Below, piece after piece: positions 1-12,779 of a DNA stretch of 64,000 nt (position 1 is the first letter of the stretch; every line of letters begins with the position of its first letter). The notes under the pieces were generated by a model. It made no database searches and was not told the origin of the DNA. It saw nothing but the letters and a program-made list of their open reading frames with translations. The stretch comes from Aulostomus chinensis (lineage: Eukaryota; Chordata; Actinopteri; Syngnathiformes; Aulostomidae): the NCBI GenBank assembly GCA_037954235.1, contig JBBMOA010000013.1, positions 13,520,501 to 13,584,500 on the forward strand, read 5' to 3'. A program made the position numbers and the translations under genes.

Positions 1-126
1 GTTGGTCCTGTAATGGACTGGTGACCTGTCCAGGGTGAACCCTGCCTCTCACCTGAAGGCTGCTGGGATAGACTCCAGCCCCCCCGTGCCCTTAACAGGA
101 TAAGCGAAAGACAATGGATGGATGGA
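1..126 (+). mobile_element. tRNA-derived SINE, 3' part (copy 1, cut by window edge)
   Basis: The first ~126 bases match the 3' half of the SINE seen complete at 7.0, 14.8, 19.5 and 31.5 kb: the 'gacctgtccagggtgaaccc' block, the 'gctgctgggata' block, a C-rich stretch, then 'ggataagcg' and a terminal ATGGATGG run. The tRNA-like head must lie to the left of the window. Confidence 0.85.
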
Positions 127-1440
127 TTTTTAAGTTGTTCCCCTCATGTCCATCTCTACATTATTATTCTCTTATTATTCCTAAAGTCCAAATTCCAGTA
201 TTTACCAGCCGCTTGATTGGAAACATGCAGTGACAGGCAGAATGATAAGCTGATACTGTTTTATTTTTAAAAATATTGTTTGTCATTTTTAATTGCCGCC
301 TCACCTCATCCAGTTATATCATAGTGTACCTGGACTAGTCAGTGCACTCAACTAACATCATAGCATCTTACATTTAGTGTTGTCATTTCCCCAAGTGATA
401 ATAAATACCGTTCATATTTTTGCTGTGTAATTTCGCAGTGTAATAATTTGCATTGTCTTTCGACGTGTATTAAAACACTCACTGGACTATTTGTTCTTGA
501 AACATGACACATTTTATTGGTTCTGCTCGTAAAAATAGCCCTCAGTGTTGAGACATCTGTATTTAATTAGCAGGAGGTTTTCGGTGGCGACTGCATATAT
601 CAGAGACGTCGGACAACCGCTGAGCATTTGCACCACATTTGTCTTCGAGAATCTCTCTTATGTGAGCGAGGCTTTTAATCTAAGAGACACAAAGTACTTT
701 GTCTCTGTCACGGTTAATAAAGTCGACCTGCAGCCGCGTCGCACTCGGAGTGTTAAAATCACTTCATTGGGTATGTTGTTCCAAGTGGACATCTGCAGCG
801 AGAGCATCATTTAGCGCTGTGAACGGAGCTCTCCGCAGGCCCTTGCTGCGCTCTTTGATGGGATCCACTACTGGCAAACATTAATCCTCATCACAGCTAA
901 AACACGACCAGATGTTTCTGTACTTTAATTATCTGTCCATTTATGGGCTGCGTGTGCTGATGTTGGCCAGGCCTATCGAGTAAGTCTGCAATTGTAGTGC
1001 TAAACATTCAATCAAGTTCAGCTCTCATCAGGTACAGGATGTTACATACTGCAGTGAAGCCACCTAATGATAACTTTTACAAGTTTCACATTCAGCCAAA
1101 ATCAAGACACCAAAACATGGAATAGTTACATATATCAAAGAGGGAATAACTAAACATTAATCAACGCATGCAAATGTGTTATTTGAATCAGGGAGAGTAT
1201 CCTCCCTACGCTAAAAACATCAGCTAGTTCAAAATGCTGGAGCAGTAAGTGACAGATGCCATCTAATGGCCAAAAAAATTATGACATTAGGGAAGCAGGA
1301 AATCAGAGGAGGTCAATTATGAAGCAATAACGTGTGTGTGTGTGTGAGGGGGAAGGAGAGCTGGTGAATGATTCAGACACACATTAGACTTCAGCAGCAG
1401 GTCACTGATGTTTGATCTCCATTGCTAGCAAGTGGAAAAT
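127..1440. other. No gene recognised
   Basis: AT-rich non-coding sequence. An 89-codon ORF at 545-814 matches nothing I know and has no splice context. I see only a short GT run (about 1331-1347) and a weak CTCF-like 'gccatctaatgg' near 1258. Confidence 0.5.
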
Positions 1441-1446
1441 GCTGTT

Positions 1447-1500
1447 TTAAGAGATAAGATAAGATAAACTTTCATCCGTCCCTCAGAGGGGAAATTGGCA
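1447..1500 (+). repeat. LINE-type 3' tail fragment
   Basis: 'Agataagataagataaact' followed by 'cctcagaggggaaattgg' resembles the short 3' ends left by 5'-truncated teleost non-LTR elements, which carry an AGATA-type run beside a 'ccctgagggaaatt' motif. The family is not assigned. Confidence 0.45.
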
Positions 1501-2221
1501 AGTGATGTTTGCTGCAGCGGTAGGCAATTGTTCACTGCCTGTTTTTACCTTCGAGCACTGTAGTACCTTAGCCTTGACCAAAGCGCTGATTTAAAACCAA
1601 ACAATGATAGTTTCCTAATCCTAACCACATGTTCTTCCTGCTTAAACCTAACCAGACTTTAACATATCACTGACACATGACATGAGAAACCTGCACATTT
1701 TCTAAATGGTTCGAAAGAAACAAATTAAATGGTTGTTTGAGTTAGTGGATTTGTTGGAATCAGACACACTTACATGTCTGCTGACCCAGATCTGGCCTGC
1801 TAGAGCCAGACACCCAACCTGCATCCATAATTGGCACAAGTGGCTTTTTTTATTTTGGCCCTGTGCCACACCATATACACTCAAACGTAGCAGTACCAGA
1901 GTATATTCAAATTCAAACGGTAAAATGCCTCTTGCTGGAGGGGGTCTTTGTACCCTTTAGTTTATTTTTCTGTTCATCAAAAGGTACTTCCAGCCTTAAA
2001 TAGCTTTAGCTTGTACCAATGAGTAGCGAACTGTTGTTGGATCATACCTCCATTTTTGAGACTGTGGGTACTCCTGCTCTCCAACTGTAGCATGACGTGC
2101 TAAGCAACCTCACAACTAATAATCAGAACTAGCAGATAATCAATAACTGTCTTCAATCAAAATCAAAACAACATGCCCAGCAAACACAGTCGACCAGGAA
2201 AACCCGTCATTCCTGTGACAT

Positions 2222-2280
2222 TGAATTACATTATATTACATCATTTGACAGATACTTTTGTCCAAAGCAACCTATAAAAG
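2222..2280. repeat. L2-like LINE tail, degraded
   Basis: The motif 'tttgacagatacttttgtcc' then 'aaagcaacctataa' is a diverged form of the 'ttggcagacacttttctcc...aaagcgacgtacaa' sequence at 12.80 kb, which is the 3' end of the L2-like element there. The adjoining 'attacattatattacat' fits the usual L2 tail. Confidence 0.55.
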
Positions 2281-2521
2281 TACGTTTCATCATCAATAAT
2301 GAATCAAATGTGCATTGGAGTATTCATCTACTAATGTGTTCAGAGGGAACGCAGCGGTGCTTGTTCTCTTCGTCAGTGCGTGTTTCATGGAACCTCGTTA
2401 GGATTGCCACAACTGAGTCGAGTCCTGAGATCAGAAGGGTTGCCTCATCACATCCTTATCACAGCCCTTACTGATTGAGGAGGGCACATTTATTGTGGCA
2501 CATTGAAAGGTGATGCACTGA

Positions 2522-2557
2522 ATATGGCGTGTGTGTTTGTGTGTGTGTGTGTGTGTA
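2522..2557 (+). repeat. (GT)n microsatellite
   Basis: Short interrupted GT run in non-coding sequence. Confidence 0.85.
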
Positions 2558-3724
2558 AATTATCCGTGGTTGTGTTTGCTGGTGTGGATATCCTCCTGCG
2601 GGAGTCTTGTTCATCTTAAGCTGATTTGGTTGGATATTACTCTCAAGTTCCTACATCCGTTGGTTTTCATTCACAAGCAGAGTTTTAAAACTACTACAAC
2701 CCGCGTTCCGTTTTAGCGTAATATCAGGATGAGTCTCTGTCCATAAAACCACCTAAACACGAATGTGCCAGTGAAAACAGGATACAACTGTGTTCAGTGG
2801 CCGAAAATACTAGAGGCCAGGTACTTCTTTGCTAGTTTGAACAAAAGTAGCAGGAGTACATGATGGTCAAGGTAGCAGTAACATAGACTGGTGGGGTTGC
2901 AAAGCAAATATAACTGAGCAGTATCAGGAGAATGGTCCAGCACTGGAGGAGCCGTGGCAATAAGGAAGAAGCACACTAAAGGGACAAAGTTATGAAGCCT
3001 TAATCGTGCGGATGTAACCTCTGCAGAAAACTGTTCAGACTTGTTGCCAATTCTAAAGTCTCTTTTTAAAAGTCAGTTTCAATGATGCTGACGTTTATCA
3101 GGCCTTTGTAGAAAAAGTTGGTGCAGTTATGTTGTTTTACGAAGTTTAATAGCAGAGACTCCCTCTTTAGAGGTAAGTTTTCGCGAATAACAGGATATGG
3201 AGAAGCTGCAGAGAATAAAGCAATAGTTGAAAGATTATGATGTAATTTGTAGTTTACCTTAACATAAATAAAAATGATCACACCTTCATGAGCTCAAATT
3301 AAGTGAGACACATCTCAGGCTCTGCATCTCAGTCTCAGTCTCTTTTCTGGCTCTGCTTGTTGGTGTCAGAAGTGGAGGAGAGCGCAGGCACAAAGCAGCA
3401 GGTGCTGGTTCAGAGGGGGGTCTTAGATCAGGGCGCAGACCTCCTCCTCATCCCCACAGTACGCCCACATCAACATGCTTATGTTGCCACAGCCTTAGGG
3501 GTGTCGTCCAAGTCAGATTTACAAAGAAAAACTTAAGATTTATTATTTGGAACTGAGGAATGCAAGGCAGCCCTTCTTCTCTTACATCATCAGCAGAAAC
3601 AAGAACAACACAAATGTCTTGTGTGCCACAGCAGACAGGCCAGTAAATCCTCTTGCGTCAGCAGCTCCTGAACTGCTGTCTACCAAGGCCTGCAACAAAT
3701 TTGCTTTTCTTTTTTTTTCTTCTT

Positions 3725-3815
3725 GGGAGTGTGGCGCTAGCCCTGCTCTACTTGTAAAGTGTCATGAGATAACTTTTGTTTGATTTGGTGCTGTACAAAT
3801 AAAACTGACTTGACT
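3725..3815 (+). repeat. LINE tail fragment (Rex1/L2-group type)
   Basis: 'Cttgtaaagtgtcatgagat' followed by 'ttggtgctgtacaaataaaactgacttgactt' is the characteristic 3' end of CR1/L2/Rex1-group LINEs in teleosts (TGTAAAGTG-CTTGAGAT ... GGCGCTATATAAATAAA). Only the tail can be identified; the element is 5'-truncated. Confidence 0.6.
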
Positions 3816-4019
3816 TTTTTAACCAGCAAAGTTGAGAAAATTGGACAAACGGTCAGTGTTAGCATATCAGACTCTGGACATATGTGTTTACTTAACACCA
3901 GTTCAAAAACATGGCACAGCTTTATCCAATTAACCATAAACTACCAAAGGACCAACAGGCTTCTTCATAAAAGTCTCTGATGTCATGACCTCAGATTTGA
4001 TCCTATACAAACGCTAAGT

Positions 4020-4790
4020 ACCTGCAGTGATCAGATCAATGACTTGAAGTGCCAGAATGTTTTTCAGTTTGACGAAGATAAAACTGAGGTGATTGTTTTT
4101 GTGCCAAAGAGGAGCAACTAAAAGTCAGAGCCACGTAGGCCGGCTTGCCAGTGGTAGCACGTGGTCCAATCCTACCCCTCAAGTCCTCAGGAACACGAGG
4201 AAAGTCGACCACATCACTCTAGTTTTCAGGTCTTTACGCTGGCTTCCTGTCTCTCAGAGAATAGATTCCAAAATACTCCTGCTGGTTTTTGAGGTACTAA
4301 ATGGTTTAGGGCTGAAATAGATTTCTGACCTTTTACTAAACTATGAACCATCCAGACCTCTTAGATCATCTGGGATAAGTATACTATCAGTTTCCAGAGT
4401 CAGAAGGAAACACGGGGAAGCAGCAATTAGTGTCGATGCACCAAATATCAAAATTACTCCCAGAAAAATTGCAGGTATGCAAAAACCCTCAGTGCCTTCA
4501 AATCAAGACTGAAGACTTTTATGTCACACATTGCCACTGTTTTTTATTATTATTTCTACACTGCACTGCAGCACCATTTTGTTATTCTGTATTGGTTTAT
4601 TCTGTTTTAGCTCTTGTCTTAGCTCACTTATCTCCCCTTCTGATGTATTTCTACTATTTTAGTTGGTTTTTTTTCTCATATTGTTTTTTTTAGGTATTAT
4701 CTTATGAGGTTCTTCTTTTGCATTCAATGTAAAGCGCCTTGAGTTTCCCAGTTACTGAAATAAATGTGCTTCGCTTTGCCTCGCCTCAAT
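4020..4790 (+). mobile_element. Non-LTR retrotransposon (LINE) 3' fragment
   Basis: Translated pieces match the end of CR1/L2/Rex1-group reverse transcriptases. Near 4060-4110 there is a block like FDEDKTEVIVFVPK. At 4180-4320 there is TRKVDHITLVFRSLRWLPV followed by RIDSKILLLVFEVLNGLGLK. At 4385-4540 come diverged remains of the C-terminal domain. It ends with the tail 'gtaaagcgccttgagtt' and 'aaataaatgtgcttcg'. A stop after GLGLK and frame changes show it is dead and 5'-truncated. Confidence 0.75.
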
Positions 4791-5009
4791 GTTCACCGTT
4801 CTAATAGCTCAGAAAGTGTTACTACCCACTTTACATCTTCCCACTAGTTGTCCTTGGACTTAAGTGACACTCCCACTCCTCTGAACTTGCTCACCTGCCT
4901 CTGATACCTTTAACCTCTTGCTATTGATAGCCATTATTAATCAGACTGTAACGATGCGATCTGTGTGACTCAGTTCAGAAAGCATCACACTCAAGTGCAT
5001 GTAGGAGAA

Positions 5010-5011
<2 letters not shown>

Positions 5012-5088
<77 letters not shown>

Positions 5089-5093
5089 CGCGC
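5012..5093 (+). repeat. (GT)n microsatellite, about 34 units, then (GC)n
   Basis: A nearly pure GT run to 5079, then ATGTGCGCGCGCGC. Apparent ORFs across it are repeat artefacts. Confidence 0.97.
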
Positions 5094-5219
5094 CTGTGTC
5101 ATACTCAGTGACAGAATGGGAGTCAGGTGTTGGGTCCCTGTGTTGGGTCCCTGCTCACACTGTGGTTCCAAACTTGCCTCCAGGCTCAGGTATCATGTAC
5201 ATGCACTCTGACACGCTGT

Positions 5220-7017
5220 GAATTGCTGTCCAAACAAAGCTTATTTGGAGAGGTCTGACGTATTTCACCATAATAAACATTTATTTGAAAGCAAGTTTGA
5301 ATTTGCCAATAGCTTGCTCCTGCTATAAATAATCAGGATTATTACTTAATGATACATATATGTTACCGCTGCACCTGAGGTTTACTTGAGCTGTGGGGAG
5401 TCATCAAACAGGGGGGAAACATGGGAGTGAAGGGCAAAGACATAGTGAGGATTCCATATTGAAATATCATGAAAATGAATTGAAAACAAAATTAACAAAG
5501 TGTGTGGGATAATGAAGATAGAAATTTGATTATATTCTGAAATGAGAAAGTTGGCCTGTACACTTTCAATCCCATCTGACGCTGCAGAATTATTCATTTT
5601 CTCAGATGGCAACATGAAGTCAAATGCAATGTTTCCATATTTTTAGTATTTAAAGTCAGAAGCACATTTCCTTATGCAACTATGGAGTCTTGACCTTATC
5701 TTATAAATATCTCATCACAGAAGGCAGCCATTAACAACAGGACGACTGAATTCTTAGTCATTTGGAATGTTTTCCAGGACAACACATGTGCAACAGAAGT
5801 CCTCCTCTGCTATTCTTGTTACAGGAATATATGACTGGCTCACCACCAGTAAACACACTGAAGTTGATTGAAATGAAAGCTGCTTGTCAGATTTTTGTCT
5901 TCTGTGTTTTTCTTGTCTCCCTGGCTAATAAAGAAGATGACTAAATTTCAAAATGTCATGCATCTGTCATTAAAATTTTAGGATGTTATGTGATTCATTA
6001 TAAATCCATAGATAAGACAGCAGATGAAATTGGGTAAAATGATTGTGAATATGAGTTACTTTTCGATGACTGGCTGGGGAATTTTTTTTGGGGGGGGGGG
6101 TCTCTTAATGCTTGACTTATTTCTGGACTTATTTTTAATTTTAGTTCAGTATTTTGTCACATCTGGAATTGGGAGTTCAGGCACCAAAGCTAATTAGTTT
6201 CATCTGGCCGGTGACACTGAAGACTGAGTCCCGACTGTCAAAACCATCAAGCTGCAGTACCATGGTTGATAGAGCTAGCATTAACATTAGCGGTGCTAGC
6301 CTTGCCACAAGGGGTGCACCAACTGTTACTAAAACTGCCATGTATTTGTCCTTTTTGTATCGAGCATACAAATACTGAAAAATGTGTCATCTTAACAGAG
6401 TGGGCTGTCTGCGGAGGGGTCCTTAGCAGGAGGTTGAGAGCTTCAGGGGGTAGAAAACAAAAAAAAAATGTTAGGGACCCTCTGATCTAGATAAGCGCTT
6501 TCTGTTCCTGGAAGATATTTTTGTTCCTGTGTCTTGGTCATAGTCTAACAACACCAGCAGCCAGACCAGAGATCTTATCTTCAGCCAGGCTGCAGTGATG
6601 CTCAGGAAGTTACTGTCCAAAATGGCAGCTTGTCTGTAGCTTGGTTCACTTGATAGCTTTTTCATAAATGTTTAAACCATGTGCACAGAAGCATCCCATT
6701 ACACATTCATAACCAGTGAGAGGACTGACAGACTTGACACAACACCCCCCCCCCTCCCGCCGTCATGCTGCTAGCATGTCATAAAAGCTCTCTCAGATAA
6801 GTGAACAAAAAGGAAAAGAGCAATATACTAAGGTGTTTTCTTGAAGAAGAAACCATGTTCTAAAGACTAGGAACTTTTAGTTTGAATTCTGATTGTCCAT
6901 TGAAGCACAAACACAAAACAATTAATTTCATATATTTCATTCCTCCTAAAGTTACAGTAAGAGGGCTGTCATGAGGAGTGTAAGTCGAATATCTCTCCTA
7001 ACCATCAGGGCGCAAAG
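5220..7017. other. No gene recognised
   Basis: Non-coding on inspection. It holds a G-run at 6092-6101, a C-run near 6745 and the ORF pair at 6154-6490, which have no family resemblance or splice context. Confidence 0.5.
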
Positions 7018-7440
7018 TTTATAGAAACATCCATCCATCCATCCATCCATCCATCCATCCATCCATTTTCTTCCGCTTATTCCTGTTAAGGGTCGTGGGG
7101 GGGCTGGAGCCTATCCCAGTGGCTTTTGGGCAAGAGGCAGGATTCACCCTGGACAGGTCACCAGTCCATCACAGGACCAACACATAGAGACAGACAACCA
7201 TTCACACTCACAGTCACACCTACAGTCAATTTAGAGTATCAATCAGCCTCGTCCCCTCTTGATGTCTTTGGACTGTGGGAGGAAGCTGGAGTACCAGAGA
7301 GAACCCACACAGGAACAGGGAGAACATGGAGACTCACACAGAAAGATCCTGTGCTGGAACCGGGGCTCAAACCCGGAACCTTCTTGCTGTGAGGCGACAG
7401 TGCTGACCACTGCACCAACATGCCGCCTCATTTATATGAA
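7018..7440 (-). mobile_element. tRNA-derived SINE (copy 2) with target-site duplication
   Basis: On the minus strand the element begins near 7430 with a tRNA-like head (A box TGGTGCAGTGG, B box close to GGTTTGAGCCC). It runs through the conserved body and ends in a (GGAT)n tail, seen on the plus strand as (ATCC)n from 7028. The flanks repeat: TTTATAGAAA at 7018-7027 and TTTATATGAA at 7431-7440, a slightly diverged target-site duplication. Open frames inside it are not genes. Confidence 0.88.
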
Positions 7441-8893
7441 CATTACTGCATAAAACTGAGTGAACACTGAACGCACCTTGATGTGGAAACACTTGAGGCA
7501 TGTACATGTAAAACTGCTGTTCCAGACAGACGTAAATGAATAGGTATAAAAAGACTATGACATGATCAATGACATATTTCAGCTGAAATCATAAAAGATA
7601 CCACAAATGCTACTGCTGGAACATTTCTGGTGATAAAAACATAAATTCAGGGGAATAAAAAGTTATAGTGTGGTTTTGATTGTGTCTCGAGTGATGAGCA
7701 CACACATAGATCGGATCAAATGCTCTCACCTAGGGAAGACAACTCATCTTGGGGAGAAATATGAGTGTATTGTGTAAGACCTACTCTCTCGCTCAAACAA
7801 ACACTGGTACTCTTCCCTTGTGGTATGATTCAGACACGACCCAACAACTAGACAATCACTTGTGCCCTGCGTTTTGGGGGTAGAGCATGCACACTGTTTC
7901 AGCCTGCGTACTATAGTCGAAAAACAGCTGTAAAAATATGCTGGAGTCCAGGATGTAAAGTCTTCCCCATGTATTTCCTGTCTTTCTTAAACATTTTCCG
8001 ACCCCGACACTGACCAACATCCAGGGTGAACATTTTCATGTTGTTCTGATGGTTTTCTCCGCGTAGAGGGAAACCAAACCAGGTTTACAGTCTCATAAAA
8101 TAACTTAAACCAGAGGACATAATCAAAGTGTGAAAACGCCCTGAGGTCAGCTGGCAAAGCCACCGGTTGCCATGACGACATCGGTTTGTGAAGTGGTGTC
8201 ATCCCGGGGTATACATGCAGATAAGGAGCTGAAAGACCCACAAAAGACCCTTTTTTTTCATCTGTAAACGTGCAAAGGAATAGAAAATTGATCACTGTTT
8301 TCAACACATTGGCAGATGACATCATTCGTCTCTGTCAGGCTGCTTCAGATTCCTTTTCACTGATCAGTCTTTATCAAACCAATCTCTCATGCTGCTGGTT
8401 TATGGAAATCCTCCTCCTTTAATTCTGCTTTTACTCTTAAAGAGCAGCCAAGTAAAGTGCAAGGTGTTACACATCTCTTCTCCTTTACAGAGCTCAGTTG
8501 AACCCCAAAAGCTCCGTTTTTGAGGAGAATTTCACCTACATTGAAATAAAATGGTTAGTTTCCCTTCATCACCTTCACAGTTTAGTAATCCTTCGTTTCA
8601 CACCCTGTGCAGCAATTCAAACATGCGAGTGAATCGTTTGCCTCTCGACATCAGATGAAAGCATGATTCAAACATCTTTTTATCACTTATCTGTCATTTG
8701 CTTATTTCAGAGTGTACCAGCAGGATTTGACCATTTCTAGAAACAAGAGGTGTTCATGAATGTTCACTGAACAGCAAAATCAAATCCAATTTAGTCTGTA
8801 AATAGACTCTGACATGCAAACTGTCACCTGATGGACGTTTGGCTCCAAAAGTGCTCATTTGAAAATATATTCAGTGAGTATATGCATTTATGC

Positions 8894-8927
8894 CACACAC
8901 ACACACGCACACACACATGCGCACACG

Positions 8928-9001
<74 letters not shown>
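8894..9001 (+). repeat. (CA)n microsatellite, long
   Basis: About 107 bases of AC repeats, interrupted by GC steps at the left end and pure from about 8932. Confidence 0.97.
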
Positions 9002-9005
<4 letters not shown>

Positions 9006-9544
9006 GACACAAACACATATGCAATTAGTTCCTGAAAGTGCCATTCCTCATTGGAATCCAAGCCAGGTAGGTCACTCATGCATTACACATCACACATTCT
9101 CAGGCCACAGTGCAACAGGAACCTGTCAATTTAAACGGATTCATTCAGCTCATTGTGTGCTTATGAAGGATGGGGTTAGGAGAAGGGTGCAGACGAAAGG
9201 ACACAGAGGGAGAAGAGCGTTTTCAGCGAATGCCATCGGGAGTGAGTGTGAAAACGAGTGTGTACGCGCGTAGCAGCGAGGCTGCTCTTAGTTGTACAAA
9301 GTCACACGTTCACTCTGAATTCACGTTGACTTCACTTTTAACCGCATACTGGAAATGACTCCCACTGCCCCCCTCTCCTATCCACCACCAAGATAAAATA
9401 TGAGCTTTGAGAGAACACTGCATTAAAGTCAATGGATACTGTTCCCCCTGTGCATCACACCCCAGCCTGCTAGCACTAATAAAACAAAAGTAGGATCTTG
9501 GTAGCTTCTGAATATCATTGGAGGTAATGGTTTAATACTGCATA

Positions 9545-9601
<57 letters not shown>
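9545..9601 (+). repeat. (CA)n microsatellite
   Basis: About 27 CA units after a short GCGCGC start. Confidence 0.96.
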
Positions 9602-12600
9602 TACGCTATTTGAAAAAAGTGTGTTCGAGAAAGAAAACATTATATGACATTTGACAGATTATAGCCACTCTAACGGGGTTTCATTTTAAAATGCAGAACG
9701 TTCATTTCATTTCTCACGTCCAAATGACCCCAGAAAACCTTTGAAAACCTCATACAGGAGGACAGCATGCACACGTCATCATATCACGTGACTCTTAACA
9801 ACTGACATCAACCACCAAAATAAGAACGAAAAGAAAAGAGCACGTTGGACAGGCTCACTTACCGGCCTCTAACACTAGTGATTCTCACTGACAAGCTGTG
9901 TTTTGCTTTTTTCTCCACTGCCAGTTCCAGGCTCCCTCCATTCACATTTAGTTAAGCAACTGTTGAGGCAGAAATAGAACTAGCATGTAAAGATAGTGTG
10001 GTGCAAAAGATAACACTTCTGTCACATCATTGTGCGAGGCTTGCCGTGCAAAACCAGGCTGGGATTCAGTCCGTAGCAATTATGGATTAAATGCACATTT
10101 GTTTGGAATAGCAAGTGATTTACTATAAATGGTATATACTGGTGTTATAGAAAGCCATTATTTACCTACAGCTGATAGCAAACAGAGGGTTTGTACACGC
10201 TAGTAAACAGACCTGCACCTGCTAATGATGCTTTACCATCTCGCCCTCATAAGTGACAGAAGAGTTAAAACTCTATTCCATCCTAAAAAGGTTCATGACA
10301 TTGTGCTTAAACGATAAAACTGAGGAAAACGACTTTACGGTTTAAAAATGTCAAACCTGTTTTAGGAAAATCGATAGGTGTGCAGTTGCATAACGTCTTC
10401 TGAGGAAGAGCTGTCCACTTCAAAAGGACTTGAAGTGAAATATTGGACAAACCTCCCATAATCGATGTAAATATTTTAGTGCCAAAAACACTTCATTCAG
10501 AACTTTCATAAATTATGAAATTCATAGTTTTTTTTCCAGTAGCTTCTTTGTTACATAACTTCGGGATTCCAAATCTCTACCAGATTTTCGTAGTAGGCTG
10601 GAAATTTTATGGGCATGTTTTAGTTCAAAATGCACAATTTATTTGTCCGTTAGTTTGTTTTTCATCTGCATTAAAATTCATGAATTTTCAATCACTTCCA
10701 TATTTGGTGACTGAGGGATTCCATGTCAGTAGACTGCAGTAAAGGACACCCTTGTGTCGATTGCATTTTTATTGCACTTATATTTCATATGAGTATTTCA
10801 ATGCAAAATTCCTTTTTTCAAAAAGTGCCATTTATGTCACGTGACCTTGGAACTATAGTGTATGGAGCAGAGGTATAAGGCACACTTCTTTTTCTTCTTT
10901 TTTTCTTCAAGTTTTCTGTTTTTCTCCTATATTCTTCTAGATTATGTCAGTATATCAGCAAAAATACTTTTTTCATACATTGTGTTACTTTTTATTCAGC
11001 TTCCATCTCACGTGAACTAGGGAGGCCGAAACAGAACTAGATGTTTTACTGCCTAACATGAGATGCACACGTGCAAAAAAATGTCACATGCACATTCATA
11101 GAAAAACAATTCACGGCAGAAAAAGAAGTCTCTCCTCTCTGTTTGATAGAAGGCTCCATCGCTCCCCGGGACTTCATGTTCCGTGAAGACAACGCATGAA
11201 CCTGAAGGCAGCAGCTGCTGTGAAACTGAGTGGACCAGCAGTGTGACTGCAGGCTCCGAGTCAGACGCCTGATTTACATGACATTTTCTTCGGGAGAAGA
11301 ATCCCAAAATGTAGGTTTTTATTCGTGTTTTTTAAATCTAGGATCATTAATAATTTCCTATGACTTTTATATCGTTTATTTTGTTTCAATGGAAGCATAC
11401 TGCACCACAACCGGTGCCCAGAGGAAAACGTCCTCCTGTGGCATCTGTGTCTCTCTCTATTTTAGCAAAATTAATTAAATTCCCTGTCCAACCAGAGCCG
11501 CCAACAAACTGTCAACAACAGGGAGAGAGGGACCTGAAAAAGCAACAGGCTTGGACTACAGAGAACTCATTTTTCTCTCTCCCCATCTGTCTGCTTGCGC
11601 GAGAGCAGAGATTTCATAGAGACGAGGAGGGAGCGACCTGTCTGCGGCTCGTCTTCATTTATAGTCGGGAGGAGGTCGTGTCAGAAGCTAAACTTTAAAG
11701 ACTTAAAGCTTTCTGTCCCATTCCTGACTCCTTTTTCTTTTTTCTTTTTTTTTTAGCTACACAACAAAAAATGTATTCAGCTTAAATTGGCATTAAGGGA
11801 TTTGCATGAGGGCTCCTGAGGTTATATTTGAACATTTAACAGCTAGAGAACAGCCTTATCATTCATTTGACGTCATTCGGGTCTATTTTGAAAATGTAAG
11901 GAGAGTGAAGTTTAAACATTTGGACAGGATGAATTCTAAACAGATTCAATACAAATGGAACCTTCTAATATTCATATAAGGCTTTATCAGTGATAACCTT
12001 ACGTGATTTTGTTTTGTTCCTGATAAAATGATAAGTGCGTGAATGTGAAGAGGACATTAAAAACATTCCACATCATTTACCAATATGTCTTTTTCCTTTT
12101 TCCTTCCGAACGCAATGAGTAGGATTAACAGACAGAAGTGCTTGACATTTAAGCATCAAAAACATGTGGTTCAACTTCGGATCCATGCGGATGAAGAGCT
12201 CTTTCCTTGAAGAGCTGCTGACTGACACTGGATGATAAAACAGCCCTTCACGAGCTGTTGGAGAAAATAACACTTAAGCCAGCAGATAGACTCAAGTGTT
12301 GAGGTCAAAGAGATTGTCAGTAATAATTCCATTACTTCTCAGCATGTGCCCATTCAAATGGATGGCGACTTTAATTTTTCAAATGTAGCGAATAATGAGG
12401 CGTAATAAAACAGGGTTCAGGAAATCATCATTCCTAGGAATCAAATGTCATCCAACAATTATTAGAAATGGCGTCCAGGATGACTTTAAGCCAGAATTAA
12501 ATTGGGATTCTTGGATAGTCCTATAATGTGAGTGCAACTGTTCCGGGTCATGTGGTCATCAGCAACATTGCTTTGCAGGGTCAAGCACTGGAAAGTTTGA

Positions 12601-12779
12601 GTACCCTTGAGTTACTGAAGTCAAACACACTTTTTCAGGAGCTGAGATGTGAGAGACAGTCCTTATAAATAAATAAAGATTTTGCAATCACATTAGTTAA
12701 AGCAAAATCAGCCAAACTCAACAGAATATTGGGGGGTTTCTGTATCTCTGTATTAGTGTAGTTCCGACACTATTGTCAT

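Larger units (their letters stand above)
7441..12779. other. No gene recognised; microsatellite-rich
   Basis: This 5.3-kb block contains two long CA microsatellites listed separately and no ORF I can assign. A 112-codon minus ORF at 7987-8325 and a 112-codon plus ORF at 11360-11698 resemble no family I know and lack convincing splice context. Confidence 0.5.

Noticed and set aside
545..814. 89-codon ORF with CpG-containing sequence
   Set aside because: Considered as a first exon; no donor in frame and no recognisable product.
7987..8325. 112-codon minus-strand ORF
   Set aside because: No family resemblance; its segments read like repeat-derived translation and no exon partner was found.
8890..9273. 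127-codon ORF
   Set aside because: Created by the long CA microsatellite.
11360..11698. 112-codon plus-strand ORF
   Set aside because: No recognisable motif, a poor start context and overlapping ORFs in other frames.
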